Both the position numbers and the translations under genes were made by a program. From contig CAVDMV010000005.1 in NCBI GenBank assembly GCA_963610315.1, positions 23,964 to 87,963 on the forward strand: a DNA stretch of 64,000 nucleotides. Reading direction: 5' to 3'. Shown here piece by piece: positions 1 to 7,942 of the stretch. Positions within the stretch are counted from its first letter, which is position 1. Each line of letters opens with the position of its first letter. A model generated the notes under the pieces. The model saw only the letters and a list, made by a program, of their open reading frames with translations. It did no database searches and was not told the origin of the DNA. This DNA comes from UBA3210 sp963610315. Its GTDB lineage: Bacteria > Bacillota_I > Bacilli_A > RFN20 > CAG-449.

Positions 1-459
1 TAAATAAAAAGATGAAAAGTTTTTTTGAATATTATAGATAAATGAAGATACATTAGAATCTTCATTATTAAATTTATTTTTTATATACTTATTACTTACA
101 CAAGGTAAAACTAATATTAAACCTTTGGAATACTTATAAAATTCTTCTAAGGATAATGAAACATTATTTTTAGAAACTAATTTACAAATATTTCGATATC
201 CGTCCTCATCTTTAATATAGACAACAACATAGAAATCATTTTCTTCATATTTTAAATTTATTGACATACCAAAAATAGGTTTAGTTTGGCTTTTAGAAAA
301 TAAATGGTAGAACTTTGGATAAGCATAAACATTATTAATATCGCTTATGCCTAAGGCAGGATAAGAATTTATTGAAGCAATCTTAAAAAGATCTTCTAAT
401 TTTAAAGAAGAAGATAAAAATGTATATTCAGTATAAACATGTAAAGGAATATAGTTCAT
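1..459 (-). CDS. dnaE: DNA polymerase III alpha subunit, N-terminal part (cut by window edge)
   Basis: Replicative or repair DNA polymerase; only the first 153 codons lie in the window. The start is ATG at 459 with a strong AGGAGG site 5 to 10 bases upstream. The visible part is the N-terminal PHP domain: it opens with LHVYTEYTFLSS and continues with ALGISDINNVYAYPKFY and GYRNICKLVS, matching the order and spacing of Bacillus DnaE. The usual HxH metal motif reads HVY and the later TDDH-like motif reads SDIN, so the PHP metal site looks degenerate, as in many DnaE proteins. It is divergent from rpsU. The catalytic polymerase region is outside the window, so DnaE versus another C-family polymerase rests on the PHP start alone. 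Confidence 0.85.
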   Translation of the reverse strand, partial: MNYIPLHVYTEYTFLSSSLKLEDLFKIASINSYPALGISDINNVYAYPKFYHLFSKSQTKPIFGMSINLKYEENDFYVVVYIKDEDGYRNICKLVSKNNVSLSLEEFYKYSKGLILVLPCVSNKYIKNKFNNEDSNVSSFIYNIQKNFSSFYL

Positions 460-500
460 TCTTGCCTCCTAGTCTTTCAATATTATATATTAAATTTTAT

Positions 501-523
501 AAAAAGAGTATTATAAATACTCT
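501..523 (-). terminator. Hairpin with U-run in the dnaE leader
   Basis: On the minus strand, AGAGTATT pairs with AATACTCT around a 3-base loop and is followed by five T. It has the form of a small intrinsic terminator lying about 40 bases upstream of dnaE. It could stop antisense transcripts or attenuate dnaE; nothing shows which. Confidence 0.35.
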
Positions 524-611
524 AGTAAAAGAAAAAACTAATTTAAAAGATATGAAGTTTTACTCGAAGATAACGTGATAAAAATTAATTTTAAAAAAGT
601 GAAAATAATTG

Positions 612-640
612 TTGAATTATTAACTTTTAACCTTTATAAT
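612..640 (+). promoter_or_regulatory. Promoter of rpsU
   Basis: TTGAAT (612-617), 17-base spacer, TATAAT (635-640), placed about 30 bases before the rpsU start. Confidence 0.75.
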
Positions 641-670
641 CGTTTATGGTTGAAAAAAGGGGTGAAACAA

Positions 671-844
671 ATGCCAAAAACAGTCGTTAGAGAAAACGAA
701 TCATTAGATGACGCATTACGCAGATTCAAGAGACAAGTTAACAAAGCTGGAACCCTTCAAGAAGCAAGAAAACGCGAATTCTATTTAAAGCCAGGTATGA
801 AGAGAAAACTCAAATCAGAAATGGCTCGTAGAAATCATTATTAA
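671..844 (+). CDS. rpsU: Ribosomal protein bS21
   Basis: Small-subunit ribosomal protein of 57 residues, the usual bS21 length. The sequence starts MPKTVVRENESLDDALRRFK and ends in a basic tail with KSEMARRNHY. The open frame continues upstream, but the ATG at 671 is the right start because it is preceded by AAGGGGTGA and begins the conserved family N-terminus. It has its own promoter (612-640) and terminator (862-887), so it is a single-gene unit. Confidence 0.95.
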   Translation: MPKTVVRENESLDDALRRFKRQVNKAGTLQEARKREFYLKPGMKRKLKSEMARRNHY

Positions 845-861
845 TTCTATGAAGTAAATAA

Positions 862-887
862 AGTGGACCTTCGGGTTCACTTTTTTT
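862..887 (+). terminator. Intrinsic terminator of rpsU
   Basis: An 8-bp stem (AGTGGACC with GGTTCACT, one G-T pair) closes a TTCG tetraloop and is followed by six T. Confidence 0.9.
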
Positions 888-924
888 ATTGGCTGACTAG
901 ACACCTAGTTTTTTTGTAGTTAAT

Positions 925-956
925 AATTACTAAACTTTTTGTTTAAAATCTTTAAA
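925..956 (+). repeat. Direct repeat copy 1, probable operator
   Basis: First of two 32-bp direct repeats (partner 1019-1050, 29 of 32 bases identical). Each contains ATTACTAAACTT followed by TTTAAAATCTTTAAA or TTAAAATCTTTAAA. The copies start 94 bp apart, close to nine helical turns, and frame the promoter at 973-1001. They are probably binding sites for the XRE-cupin regulator encoded just downstream (inference). Confidence 0.7.
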
Positions 957-972
957 TATTAATATATTTTTA

Positions 973-1001
973 TTGCAACTAAAAAATCACTTGTTTATAA
1001 T
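973..1001 (+). promoter_or_regulatory. Promoter of the XRE-cupin/pot operon
   Basis: TTGCAA (973-978), 17-base spacer, TATAAT (996-1001). It sits between the two direct repeats, so a protein bound to both could close a loop around it. Confidence 0.75.
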
Positions 1002-1018
1002 GCTTTCGTTAGGTTTAG

Positions 1019-1050
1019 AATTACTAAACTTATTTGTTAAAATCTTTAAA
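1019..1050 (+). repeat. Direct repeat copy 2, probable operator
   Basis: Second copy of the 32-bp repeat, differing from copy 1 at three adjacent-region positions. It lies in the expected transcribed leader just before the ribosome-binding site of the regulator. The flanking TTTAG and CTAAA form a small inverted repeat around its left end. Confidence 0.7.
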
Positions 1051-1068
1051 CTTTAAGAAGGTGATTTC

Positions 1069-1602
1069 ATGAAAATAGGTAAGAAGATTAAAGAGCTTAG
1101 AACCTTATATAACTTGACCCAAGAGGAACTCGCGGATCGTACTGATTTAACTAAAGGTTATATCTCTCAACTTGAGAATGATTTAACTGAACCAAGCATT
1201 TCAACTTTAGTTGATATAGTTAATGCGCTTGGAACTAATTTAAGTGATTTCTTTTCTGAACAATCAAGTGATCAAATCGTATTTTCAACTAATGATTATA
1301 TTGAAAAAGATTATGATGGTTATAAAATTACTTGGTTAGTTAATAACGCACAAAAGAATGAGATGGAACCAATTTTAGTTTCGATTTATCCGCATAGTGA
1401 AACTGAAAAAGATTATCCTCATGAAGGACAAGAATTCGGCTATGTTTTAGAAGGAGAAATACTTCTTTGCATCGATAGTAAAAAAATCAAAGTAAAAAAA
1501 GGGGAGACTTTCTACTTTGATAGTTCAAAGAATCATTATCTTAAAAATGTTAAAGATAAAATCGCAAAAGTTATTTGGGTTTCAAGCCCACCAAACTTTT
1601 AA
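1069..1602 (+). CDS. XRE-family transcriptional regulator with cupin domain (PuuR-like)
   Basis: DNA-binding regulator of 177 residues. An XRE helix-turn-helix occupies about residues 4-58 (KIKELRTLYNLTQEELA, then TKGYISQLENDLTEPSIST), and a C-terminal cupin barrel about 100-172 contains YPHEGQEFGYVLEGEI and GETFYFDSSKNHYLKN. This architecture is typical of polyamine regulators of the PuuR type found in front of potABCD, and here it is the first gene of the pot operon, 24 bases before potA. The start has an AAGAAGGTGA site. It probably senses a small ligand through the cupin and autoregulates through the flanking direct repeats (inference). Confidence 0.88.
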   Translation: MKIGKKIKELRTLYNLTQEELADRTDLTKGYISQLENDLTEPSISTLVDIVNALGTNLSDFFSEQSSDQIVFSTNDYIEKDYDGYKITWLVNNAQKNEMEPILVSIYPHSETEKDYPHEGQEFGYVLEGEILLCIDSKKIKVKKGETFYFDSSKNHYLKNVKDKIAKVIWVSSPPNF

Positions 1603-1626
1603 ATGTAATTAATAAGGAGAAGCAAA

Positions 1627-3144
1627 ATGGCAAACAATGATATTATTTTAGAATTAAAAAATGTTAATAAAGTTTTTGATGATTCATATGCAGTTGAAAA
1701 CTTTAATCTCTATGTTAAAAAGGGAGAATTTGTTACTTTCTTAGGCCCTTCTGGATGTGGCAAAACAACTACATTAAGAATGATTGGAGGATTTGAAGTT
1801 CCAACAAGTGGCCAAATCTTATTAAATGGTGAAGATATCGCCCAACTTCCACCATATAAAAGACCGTTAAATACTGTTTTCCAAAGATATGCATTATTTC
1901 CACATTTAGATGTATACGATAATATTGCATTTGGTCTTAAACTTAAGAAAGTTCCTTATGAAGTAACTAATAAACGTGGTGAAAAAGTTACAAAATTTAG
2001 ACACTATACTCGTGATGAGATAGATACAAAAGTTATTAAAGCTTTAAAAATTGTTGATCTAGAACAATTTGAAAATCGTAATGTTACAACTTTATCAGGT
2101 GGTCAACAACAAAGAGTCGCGATTGCCCGTGCAATTGTTAATGAACCAGAAATCTTACTTCTTGATGAACCTTTAGGCGCGCTTGATTTAAAGATGAGAA
2201 AAGAAATGCAACTTGAATTAAAAGAAATGCATCGTAAACTCGGTATTACTTTTATTTATGTTACTCATGACCAAGAAGAAGCTTTAACAATGTCAGATAC
2301 AATCGTTGTTATGAAAGATGGCCAAATTCAACAAATTGGTACACCAATGGATATTTATAATGAACCTAAAAATGCTTTCGTTGCAGACTTTATCGGTGAA
2401 TCAAATATTTATTTAGGTACAATGATTGGTAAAAAGAAAGTTAGATTCTTAGGTGCATCTTGGGATTGTATTGATGATTTCCCTAAGAACGAAAAAGTTG
2501 ATGTAGTAATTAGACCTGAAGATATTAAGATGAATCCAAAAGGCGAAGGTGTCATTGATGCAAAAATCGTCAATAAAATCTTTAAAGGTATTCATTATCA
2601 ATTTACTGCGATGGTCGGTAATTACGAAGTAGAAATTCAATCTACTATTGATCATCCAGTCGGCGAAGAAATCTCATTAACAATTGAACCTTCTTTAATT
2701 CAAATTATGACTAGAGAATTTGTTTCTAACGTTTATGAAGATGCTTATATTAATAAGAATAATCAAGTTGTTTTTGCTGGTGCCTCTTGGGATTGTGATG
2801 TAACAACATTATTAGAAGGATCTTCTTTAGATGAAGAAGGTTACTTAGTTTCTAAAGATGGAACAAAGAAATATGATTTAAATGACTTAGATGTTATCGC
2901 AGAAGTCGATATGGGTGATATTGAAATTTCTGATAATTTAGACGAAGGTAACATTCAAGGTAATATTATCCAAATGGTTTGGAAAGGTGACCATTACCAA
3001 TTAATTGTAAGAACAGAAGATGAAGAAGACTTTGTAGTTGATACTCAATGGACATGGAATGAAAATGATACTGTCAGCGTTAAAATTGATTCTCCTAAGA
3101 TCAAATTAAAATTAAAGGCGGATTTATCTAAGTATGAAATTTAA
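1627..3144 (+). CDS. potA: Spermidine/putrescine ABC transporter ATP-binding protein, extended
   Basis: ATPase subunit of the polyamine importer PotABCD. Walker A GPSGCGKTT is at about 40-48, signature LSGGQQQR near 157, Walker B ILLLDEP near 176-182, switch His 214. An insertion of about 20 residues follows the Q-loop (VTNKRGEKVTKFRHYT). At 505 residues it is about 130 longer than usual PotA. The extra length is C-terminal, where the TOBE-like region is present twice: the motif GASWDC occurs at residues 276-281 and again at 385-390, each followed by a similar KGxHYQ segment and a beta-rich stretch. The second copy is a likely tandem duplication. It overlaps potB by 11 bases, so translation is probably coupled. 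Confidence in PotA is high; the role of the repeated module is unknown. Confidence 0.92.
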   Translation: MANNDIILELKNVNKVFDDSYAVENFNLYVKKGEFVTFLGPSGCGKTTTLRMIGGFEVPTSGQILLNGEDIAQLPPYKRPLNTVFQRYALFPHLDVYDNIAFGLKLKKVPYEVTNKRGEKVTKFRHYTRDEIDTKVIKALKIVDLEQFENRNVTTLSGGQQQRVAIARAIVNEPEILLLDEPLGALDLKMRKEMQLELKEMHRKLGITFIYVTHDQEEALTMSDTIVVMKDGQIQQIGTPMDIYNEPKNAFVADFIGESNIYLGTMIGKKKVRFLGASWDCIDDFPKNEKVDVVIRPEDIKMNPKGEGVIDAKIVNKIFKGIHYQFTAMVGNYEVEIQSTIDHPVGEEISLTIEPSLIQIMTREFVSNVYEDAYINKNNQVVFAGASWDCDVTTLLEGSSLDEEGYLVSKDGTKKYDLNDLDVIAEVDMGDIEISDNLDEGNIQGNIIQMVWKGDHYQLIVRTEDEEDFVVDTQWTWNENDTVSVKIDSPKIKLKLKADLSKYEI

Positions 3145-3922
3145 GAGAAAATATTTATCAATTCCATATTTTTTATTCTTAGTTCTCTTCGTTGTCGTTC
3201 CTGTTTTATTTATCGTTTATTATGCTTTCACTAATAAAGGTGGATCATTCTCTTTCGATAATTTAACTAAGTTCTTCTCTGATTCTTCTAATATCAATGT
3301 CTTATTAATTTCTTTATCATTCGCGATTATTAATACCGTTATTTGTTTAATTATTGGTTATCCTCTCGCGATGATTCTTGCGAATAAAAAATACAATAAA
3401 TCCGCGGTTATCGTTATGATGTTTATTATGCCTATGTGGATTAATTTCGTCATTAGAACATCCGCGACTAGAGATGTTTTAAACTGGATTGGTATTTCTA
3501 CTGGTTCACAATCAACATTAACAACTATTATTGGTTTAGTTTACAACTACTTACCATTTACAATTTTACCTTTATATACAACGATGTTAAAAATGGATCG
3601 TTCCCAAATTGAAGCAAGTAAAGATTTAGGCGCAAACTCATTTCAAACATTCTTTAAGGTAATTATCCCAATGACAATGCCAGGAATTGTTTCCGCGGCA
3701 ACCATGGTCTTTATGCCTACTTTATCAAGTTACGTCATCTCAGATATTCTTTCTGAATATAACGTTGTTTTATTTGGTAGTTATATCGACTTATATTTCA
3801 ATCAAGCTGATTGGAACTTTGGATCATTTATGGCTTTAATCATGCTCTTATTAATTGGTTTAAGTGTCTTTATCCAAAGAAAATTCTCAAAAGATGAAGG
3901 AGGTAGAAGATCTATATGGTAG
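3134..3922 (+). CDS. potB: Spermidine/putrescine ABC transporter permease
   Basis: Inner permease subunit of 262 residues with about six membrane segments, the first at residues 9-33. The cytoplasmic EAA loop that docks on PotA reads EASKDLGANSFQTFFKVIIP at about 156-175. The start overlaps the end of potA, and the stop TAG overlaps potC by 7 bases. Length and motif fit the binding-protein-dependent transporter inner-membrane family; assignment to PotB follows from order and neighbours. Confidence 0.93.
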   Translation: MKFKRKYLSIPYFLFLVLFVVVPVLFIVYYAFTNKGGSFSFDNLTKFFSDSSNINVLLISLSFAIINTVICLIIGYPLAMILANKKYNKSAVIVMMFIMPMWINFVIRTSATRDVLNWIGISTGSQSTLTTIIGLVYNYLPFTILPLYTTMLKMDRSQIEASKDLGANSFQTFFKVIIPMTMPGIVSAATMVFMPTLSSYVISDILSEYNVVLFGSYIDLYFNQADWNFGSFMALIMLLLIGLSVFIQRKFSKDEGGRRSIW

Positions 3923-4806
3923 AAAATGTTTCTAATAAAAAATCTAATCCATTTACTAAAATTAAAAATTTCTTCATCGATCCAAAAACTCATAAAGTAT
4001 CAAAAGAGAATGTCACTAAAGTACTCGCGAAATTCTATATGTACTTTATCTTATTATTAATGTATGCACCTATTATCATCTTAATGATTTTCTCATTTAC
4101 TGAATCAAATGAATTAGGTTGGACTGGTTTTAGCTTTGGTTTATATGTTAAATTATTTCAAAATACAAAACTCATGACCGCGGTAGGAAATACTTTCTTA
4201 ATTGCCGTAGTTTCGGCCGTTGTTTCAACTATCTTAGGTACATTAGGTGCGATTGGTACTTTCTACGCATCAAGAAAATATAAAAAGACCGTTGAAACAA
4301 TGACTCAACTTCCTGTTGTTAACGCAGAAATTGTTATGGCGTTATCTCTTGCAGTTGTCTTTAAAACTATTAATACAAGCTATACATTCTTTACTTTATT
4401 AATTGGTCATGTCGTTTTAACTGTTGCATTTGTTTATTTAAATGTTAAACCTAAACTCGCTCAAATGGATCCAAATACATATGAAGCAGCTTTAGATTTA
4501 GGTGCAACTCCAATGCAAGGTTTATTTAAAGTAATTCTTCCAGAAATTATTCCTGGTATTTTATCTGGTTTCTTAATTTCTATTACATTATCTTTAGATG
4601 ACTTTGTCATTACTCAATATTTAAAAGAACCTTCTTTTGAAACTATTTCAACATATATTCAAAAGATTGTCGCAAAACACCCAATTCCAGCTGAAGTAAG
4701 AGCTTTAACTACTCTCATTTTCTTAGTAGTTCTTGCTTTTGTTATTGGTATTACTATTTATAATAATAAAAAAGCGAATAAAATCGCTTCAAGTAGGAGG
4801 AAGTAA
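3916..4806 (+). CDS. potC: Spermidine/putrescine ABC transporter permease
   Basis: Second permease subunit, 296 residues, with a hydrophilic N-terminal extension of about 40 residues before the first membrane segment (YMYFILLLMYAPIIILMIF). The EAA loop is EAALDLGATPMQGLFKVILP. The N-terminal extension is longer than in typical PotC. It ends in TAATG, sharing one base with the potD start, so the operon is tightly coupled. Confidence 0.93.
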   Translation: MVENVSNKKSNPFTKIKNFFIDPKTHKVSKENVTKVLAKFYMYFILLLMYAPIIILMIFSFTESNELGWTGFSFGLYVKLFQNTKLMTAVGNTFLIAVVSAVVSTILGTLGAIGTFYASRKYKKTVETMTQLPVVNAEIVMALSLAVVFKTINTSYTFFTLLIGHVVLTVAFVYLNVKPKLAQMDPNTYEAALDLGATPMQGLFKVILPEIIPGILSGFLISITLSLDDFVITQYLKEPSFETISTYIQKIVAKHPIPAEVRALTTLIFLVVLAFVIGITIYNNKKANKIASSRRK

Positions 4807-6620
4807 TGATGAATAAGAATTTATTAATCGCTAGTTCATTAATTTTATTATTATCATCAAGTGTTGCGATAAATTCTCGTAATGTATCTCCAGTTAAAGG
4901 TGAAGAACTAGTTAGTGATGAATTTAAAGGTCAAACTTTAACTATCTATAACTGTGAAGATTATATTTCTCAAGGTGAAGATGATTCTCGTGATTTAATT
5001 GGTGAATTTGAAGAGATGTATGGAGTTAAAGTTAATTATTATACATATGATACTAATGAAACAATGTATAACCAATTCACTTTACAAAAAGAAGGAACAT
5101 ACGATTTAATTTGTACTTCTGAATATATGCTTCAAAAAATGGTGAAGAATAACTTACTTGAACCATTAGTTAATAAAGAACAAAATATTCCTAATTATTA
5201 TTCTTATGTTTCACCAACATTACAAGAAAAGCTTGAAAACATGTCTGTTACTCTTAACGGTAAACAAACTAATTTAAGTGATTATGCAGTTGGTTACATG
5301 TGGGGTACATTAGGTATTATCTATGATCCAAGCGTCAATGACGGAAAAATTCAAGATGATGTAATGAGTTGGGATATCTTATGGAATAGTGATTATAAAG
5401 ATTTAATTTCGATTAAGAATTCAATGAGAGATACTTTCGTTGTTGGCTTAATGCATTATTATTCTCAAGATGAAAACTTTAAGAAAGTAATGGATGCTTA
5501 TTTATCTTCGCCTAGCGAAGAAACTTATGAAGCTTATAATGCTTTAGTTCAAGATACATTTGATTTTAAATTAGATGGAAGCGCGACAAGTGATCAAGAA
5601 AACAAAGAAAAAATTGAAAATGTTAAAAATGAATTAATTTCTTTAAAAGATAATATCTTTGGCTTTGAAGTTGATTCAGGTAAAAATGATATTATCACTG
5701 GTAAAATTAAATTAAATACAGCTTGGAGTGGTGACGCCGTATATTCAATGCAAACTGCTTTAGAAGAATATGGAAAAGTCTTAGAATATAAAGTTCCTAA
5801 TGATGGAGGTAACATCTGGTATGATGGATGGGTTACTCCTAAAGGAGCGAATAAAGAACTCGCTTATAAGTTCTTAGATTTCTTATCTGATCCTTCTTCT
5901 GCCGCGGATAATATGGATTATATCGGTTATACACCATTTGTAGTTGGTGATGATATTTATAATTTAGCCGCGTCTAATTATGGGGTAGGTTCATATGATC
6001 CTTATATTACTTACTATTATTATCCAGAAGAAGAATATGGCGATTACGTCTATTATGATAATAAGTTATATATGTGTATTAAAGATACAGAAGAAGGTAT
6101 CTTACCAACTAATGAAGAATATTTTGAACTTGAAGAATATGATGAAGAATATGCTTATTCTGAAGGTGATATCGTTTCATTAAATGGTAAATTCTATAAC
6201 TGCTTAGAAGATGAACAATTAAATACTTTAGTAGTCGATAGTGAAGGTAATTCTTTAGTCGATAGTTGGGAAGAAAATGTTGGTTATGATTTAAGCCATT
6301 TATTTGAAGGCTCATTTGAAGACGAAAATAGAGAAGCAATCATCTATCCTTTCTTAGGTAGCGAAAACCAACTTGAAACACAATATCCAAGCGAAGAAAT
6401 TATCGCTCGTTGCGCGATTATGAATGACTTTGGTGATTATAACGATGCAGTTATTATTATGTGGGGACAAGTTAAAGCTTATACTGATATGACTCCTATT
6501 TATATATTCTTATCTATCGTTGCTTTAATAGGTATTGGAGGAATTTCTTATTCGATCATTAAAAGAAATTTATCCGCGCATTATAAACGTAACGCGATGA
6601 AAAAAGAACAAGCTAAATAA
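4806..6620 (+). CDS. potD: PotD polyamine-binding protein with inserted binding-module repeats and C-terminal membrane anchor
   Basis: Extracellular substrate-binding subunit of the polyamine importer. Residues 1-35 form a signal sequence without a lipobox cysteine. The PotD fold follows (TLTIYNCEDYIS, then GYMWGTLGIIYDPS, AWSGDAVYSM, GWVTPKGANKELAYKFLDFL). At 604 residues it is about 250 longer than usual. Residues about 385-490 are an acidic, tyrosine-rich insertion with two similar units, GDYVYYDNKLYMCIKDT (from 412) and GDIVSLNGKFYNCLEDE (from 454), which resemble CBM5/12-type modules. The ordinary PotD C-terminus then resumes (YPSEEIIARCAIMNDFGDYN). A C-terminal membrane helix (PIYIFLSIVALIGIGGISYS) plus basic tail anchors it, replacing the usual lipid anchor. 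Starts at 4806 or 4809 are equally possible (ATGATG). Confidence 0.88.
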   Translation: MMNKNLLIASSLILLLSSSVAINSRNVSPVKGEELVSDEFKGQTLTIYNCEDYISQGEDDSRDLIGEFEEMYGVKVNYYTYDTNETMYNQFTLQKEGTYDLICTSEYMLQKMVKNNLLEPLVNKEQNIPNYYSYVSPTLQEKLENMSVTLNGKQTNLSDYAVGYMWGTLGIIYDPSVNDGKIQDDVMSWDILWNSDYKDLISIKNSMRDTFVVGLMHYYSQDENFKKVMDAYLSSPSEETYEAYNALVQDTFDFKLDGSATSDQENKEKIENVKNELISLKDNIFGFEVDSGKNDIITGKIKLNTAWSGDAVYSMQTALEEYGKVLEYKVPNDGGNIWYDGWVTPKGANKELAYKFLDFLSDPSSAADNMDYIGYTPFVVGDDIYNLAASNYGVGSYDPYITYYYYPEEEYGDYVYYDNKLYMCIKDTEEGILPTNEEYFELEEYDEEYAYSEGDIVSLNGKFYNCLEDEQLNTLVVDSEGNSLVDSWEENVGYDLSHLFEGSFEDENREAIIYPFLGSENQLETQYPSEEIIARCAIMNDFGDYNDAVIIMWGQVKAYTDMTPIYIFLSIVALIGIGGISYSIIKRNLSAHYKRNAMKKEQAK

Positions 6621-6627
6621 ATTTGTT

Positions 6628-6661
6628 AATCTTAGGTTTGAAATATAACCTAAGATTTTTT
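6628..6661 (+). terminator. Intrinsic terminator of the pot operon
   Basis: An 11-bp perfect stem (AATCTTAGGTT with AACCTAAGATT) and an 8-base loop are followed by a T-run. Confidence 0.9.
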
Positions 6662-6677
6662 GTTAAATCGGGCATAT

Positions 6678-6730
6678 TCTACTTCTAGTAGAGGCCTATT
6701 CTTTTATTAATAGAATAAGAAATTTATTCT
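6678..6730 (+). repeat. Competing inverted repeats upstream of the GT8 gene
   Basis: Three short hairpins can form here. TCTACT/AGTAGA lies at 6678-6692. AGAATA at 6712-6717 can pair either leftward with TATTCT (6697-6702) or, extended, rightward with TTATTCT (6724-6730), and the right-hand hairpin is followed by a T-rich run. This mutually exclusive pairing could be an attenuator or just AT-rich chance; no clear promoter lies upstream of it. Confidence 0.35.
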
Positions 6731-6846
6731 CTATTTTTCAAGTTTATAAGAGTGGACTTAAAATATAACAATTTGTTTTTAATTTATTAAATTTTTCTTT
6801 ATACTATTTTTGCGATTCGTTAGTAACGCAAAATAAGGAGAAAAAA

Positions 6847-7830
6847 ATGAAAAGAATTCCTTTAGTATTTACTATTGATGATAACTATGCAAAATTTTTA
6901 TCAGTCACATTAACTTCAATTTTAAAGCATGCATCAAAAGATAATTTTTATATCTTTTATATTTTTAATCCTGGATTACACCTTGATTCAATTGAATTAT
7001 TAAATAAGTTTAATACTTCTAACTCAAAAGTAAATTTTATTTCGTGTGCCCTTAAAGCCCAAACAATGGTTGAAGATTTACCAATTAGAGATTATTATTC
7101 TCGCGCGATCTATTATCGTATCTTTACTCAAAGCTTATTACCAAATGAAGATAAAGTTCTTTATATGGATAGTGATATTGTAGTTTTAGATGATATTGCA
7201 AAATTATATAACACTGATATTGGTGATAACTTAGTCGGTGCAGTTCCAGATTATGCTGTATCAATTATCGATGAATTTATTCTTTATGTCGAAGAAGCAT
7301 TAGGTATTAAATATACTAATTATTTTAATTCTGGCGTAATGATTTTAAATTTAAAGAAATTTAGAGAAGTAAATTTAGAAGAAAAATTTATTTCGACATT
7401 AAATAAATTTAAATTTGATGTCGCACCTGATCAAGATTGCTTAAATGTTCTTTGTAAAGATCAAGTATATTATTTAGATACCACTTGGAATAAGATGCCA
7501 TTAGGAGAAAATTATATTCCTTCTTTAGTTCATTACAATTTAACTTTTAAACCTTGGAAGTACGATAATATCATGTATGAAGAATATTTCTGGGAAAATG
7601 CGCTTAACGCGAATGTAATAGATGAAATAAAAGAAATTAAAGCTTCTTTTACTGAAGCAATGGCAAAAAGAGATTTAGAAGGTGGAGAACTTTTAAAAGT
7701 TAAATGCGTTGAAGAAGCTCATTCTTATTATAATTATCGTCGTATCACAAGAAGAGAAAATTCATTTCTTTATGATATCTATGCACGAATTAGAATTTTA
7801 ATTAGAAAATTCACTAGAAAACACGCTTAA
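6847..7830 (+). CDS. Glycosyltransferase family 8 protein
   Basis: Retaining nucleotide-sugar glycosyltransferase of 327 residues. It begins PLVFTIDDNYAKFLSVTLTSIL, the GT8 entry motif, and carries the metal-binding DxD in VLYMDSDIVVLDD (about 107-119), NSGVMILNLKKF (near 161-172) and DQDCLNVL (about 197-204). The C-terminus is basic and aromatic (YARIRILIRKFTRKHA), suggesting peripheral contact with the membrane. It has AAGGAG before its ATG and its own terminator, so it stands alone. The acceptor is not predictable: family members build lipopolysaccharide, glycolipid or glycoprotein sugars. A cell-envelope glycolipid is a reasonable guess for this organism. Confidence 0.88.
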   Translation: MKRIPLVFTIDDNYAKFLSVTLTSILKHASKDNFYIFYIFNPGLHLDSIELLNKFNTSNSKVNFISCALKAQTMVEDLPIRDYYSRAIYYRIFTQSLLPNEDKVLYMDSDIVVLDDIAKLYNTDIGDNLVGAVPDYAVSIIDEFILYVEEALGIKYTNYFNSGVMILNLKKFREVNLEEKFISTLNKFKFDVAPDQDCLNVLCKDQVYYLDTTWNKMPLGENYIPSLVHYNLTFKPWKYDNIMYEEYFWENALNANVIDEIKEIKASFTEAMAKRDLEGGELLKVKCVEEAHSYYNYRRITRRENSFLYDIYARIRILIRKFTRKHA

Positions 7831-7838
7831 TTAGTCTT

Positions 7839-7862
7839 AGTCGCTTAAAGGCGACTTTTTCT
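7839..7862 (+). terminator. Intrinsic terminator of the GT8 gene
   Basis: Stem AGTCGC/GCGACT with a 6-base loop, followed by five T. Confidence 0.85.
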
Positions 7863-7883
7863 TTTTAAAGGGAAAATAGGATA

Positions 7884-7912
7884 TTTTCAAAAGAATAAAT
7901 TTATTGTATAAT
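7884..7912 (+). promoter_or_regulatory. Promoter of pdp-sirtuin unit
   Basis: TTTTCA (7884-7889), 17-base spacer, TATAAT (7907-7912) preceded by TTG. The -10 is perfect and the -35 weak. Its position shows that the true pdp start is the ATG at 7943 and not an upstream TTG. Confidence 0.6.
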
Positions 7913-7942
7913 TTACTAGTGACTCAAAAGGAGATTTATTTT

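Noticed and set aside
5995..6339. Open frames on both strands in the Tyr/Glu-rich part of potD
   Set aside because: Low-complexity codons of the insertion keep other frames open; the potD frame itself is continuous and carries the motifs.
7904..7942. Upstream TTG start for pyrimidine-nucleoside phosphorylase
   Set aside because: It lies in the -10 region and has no ribosome-binding site; ATG 7943 matches family length and start.
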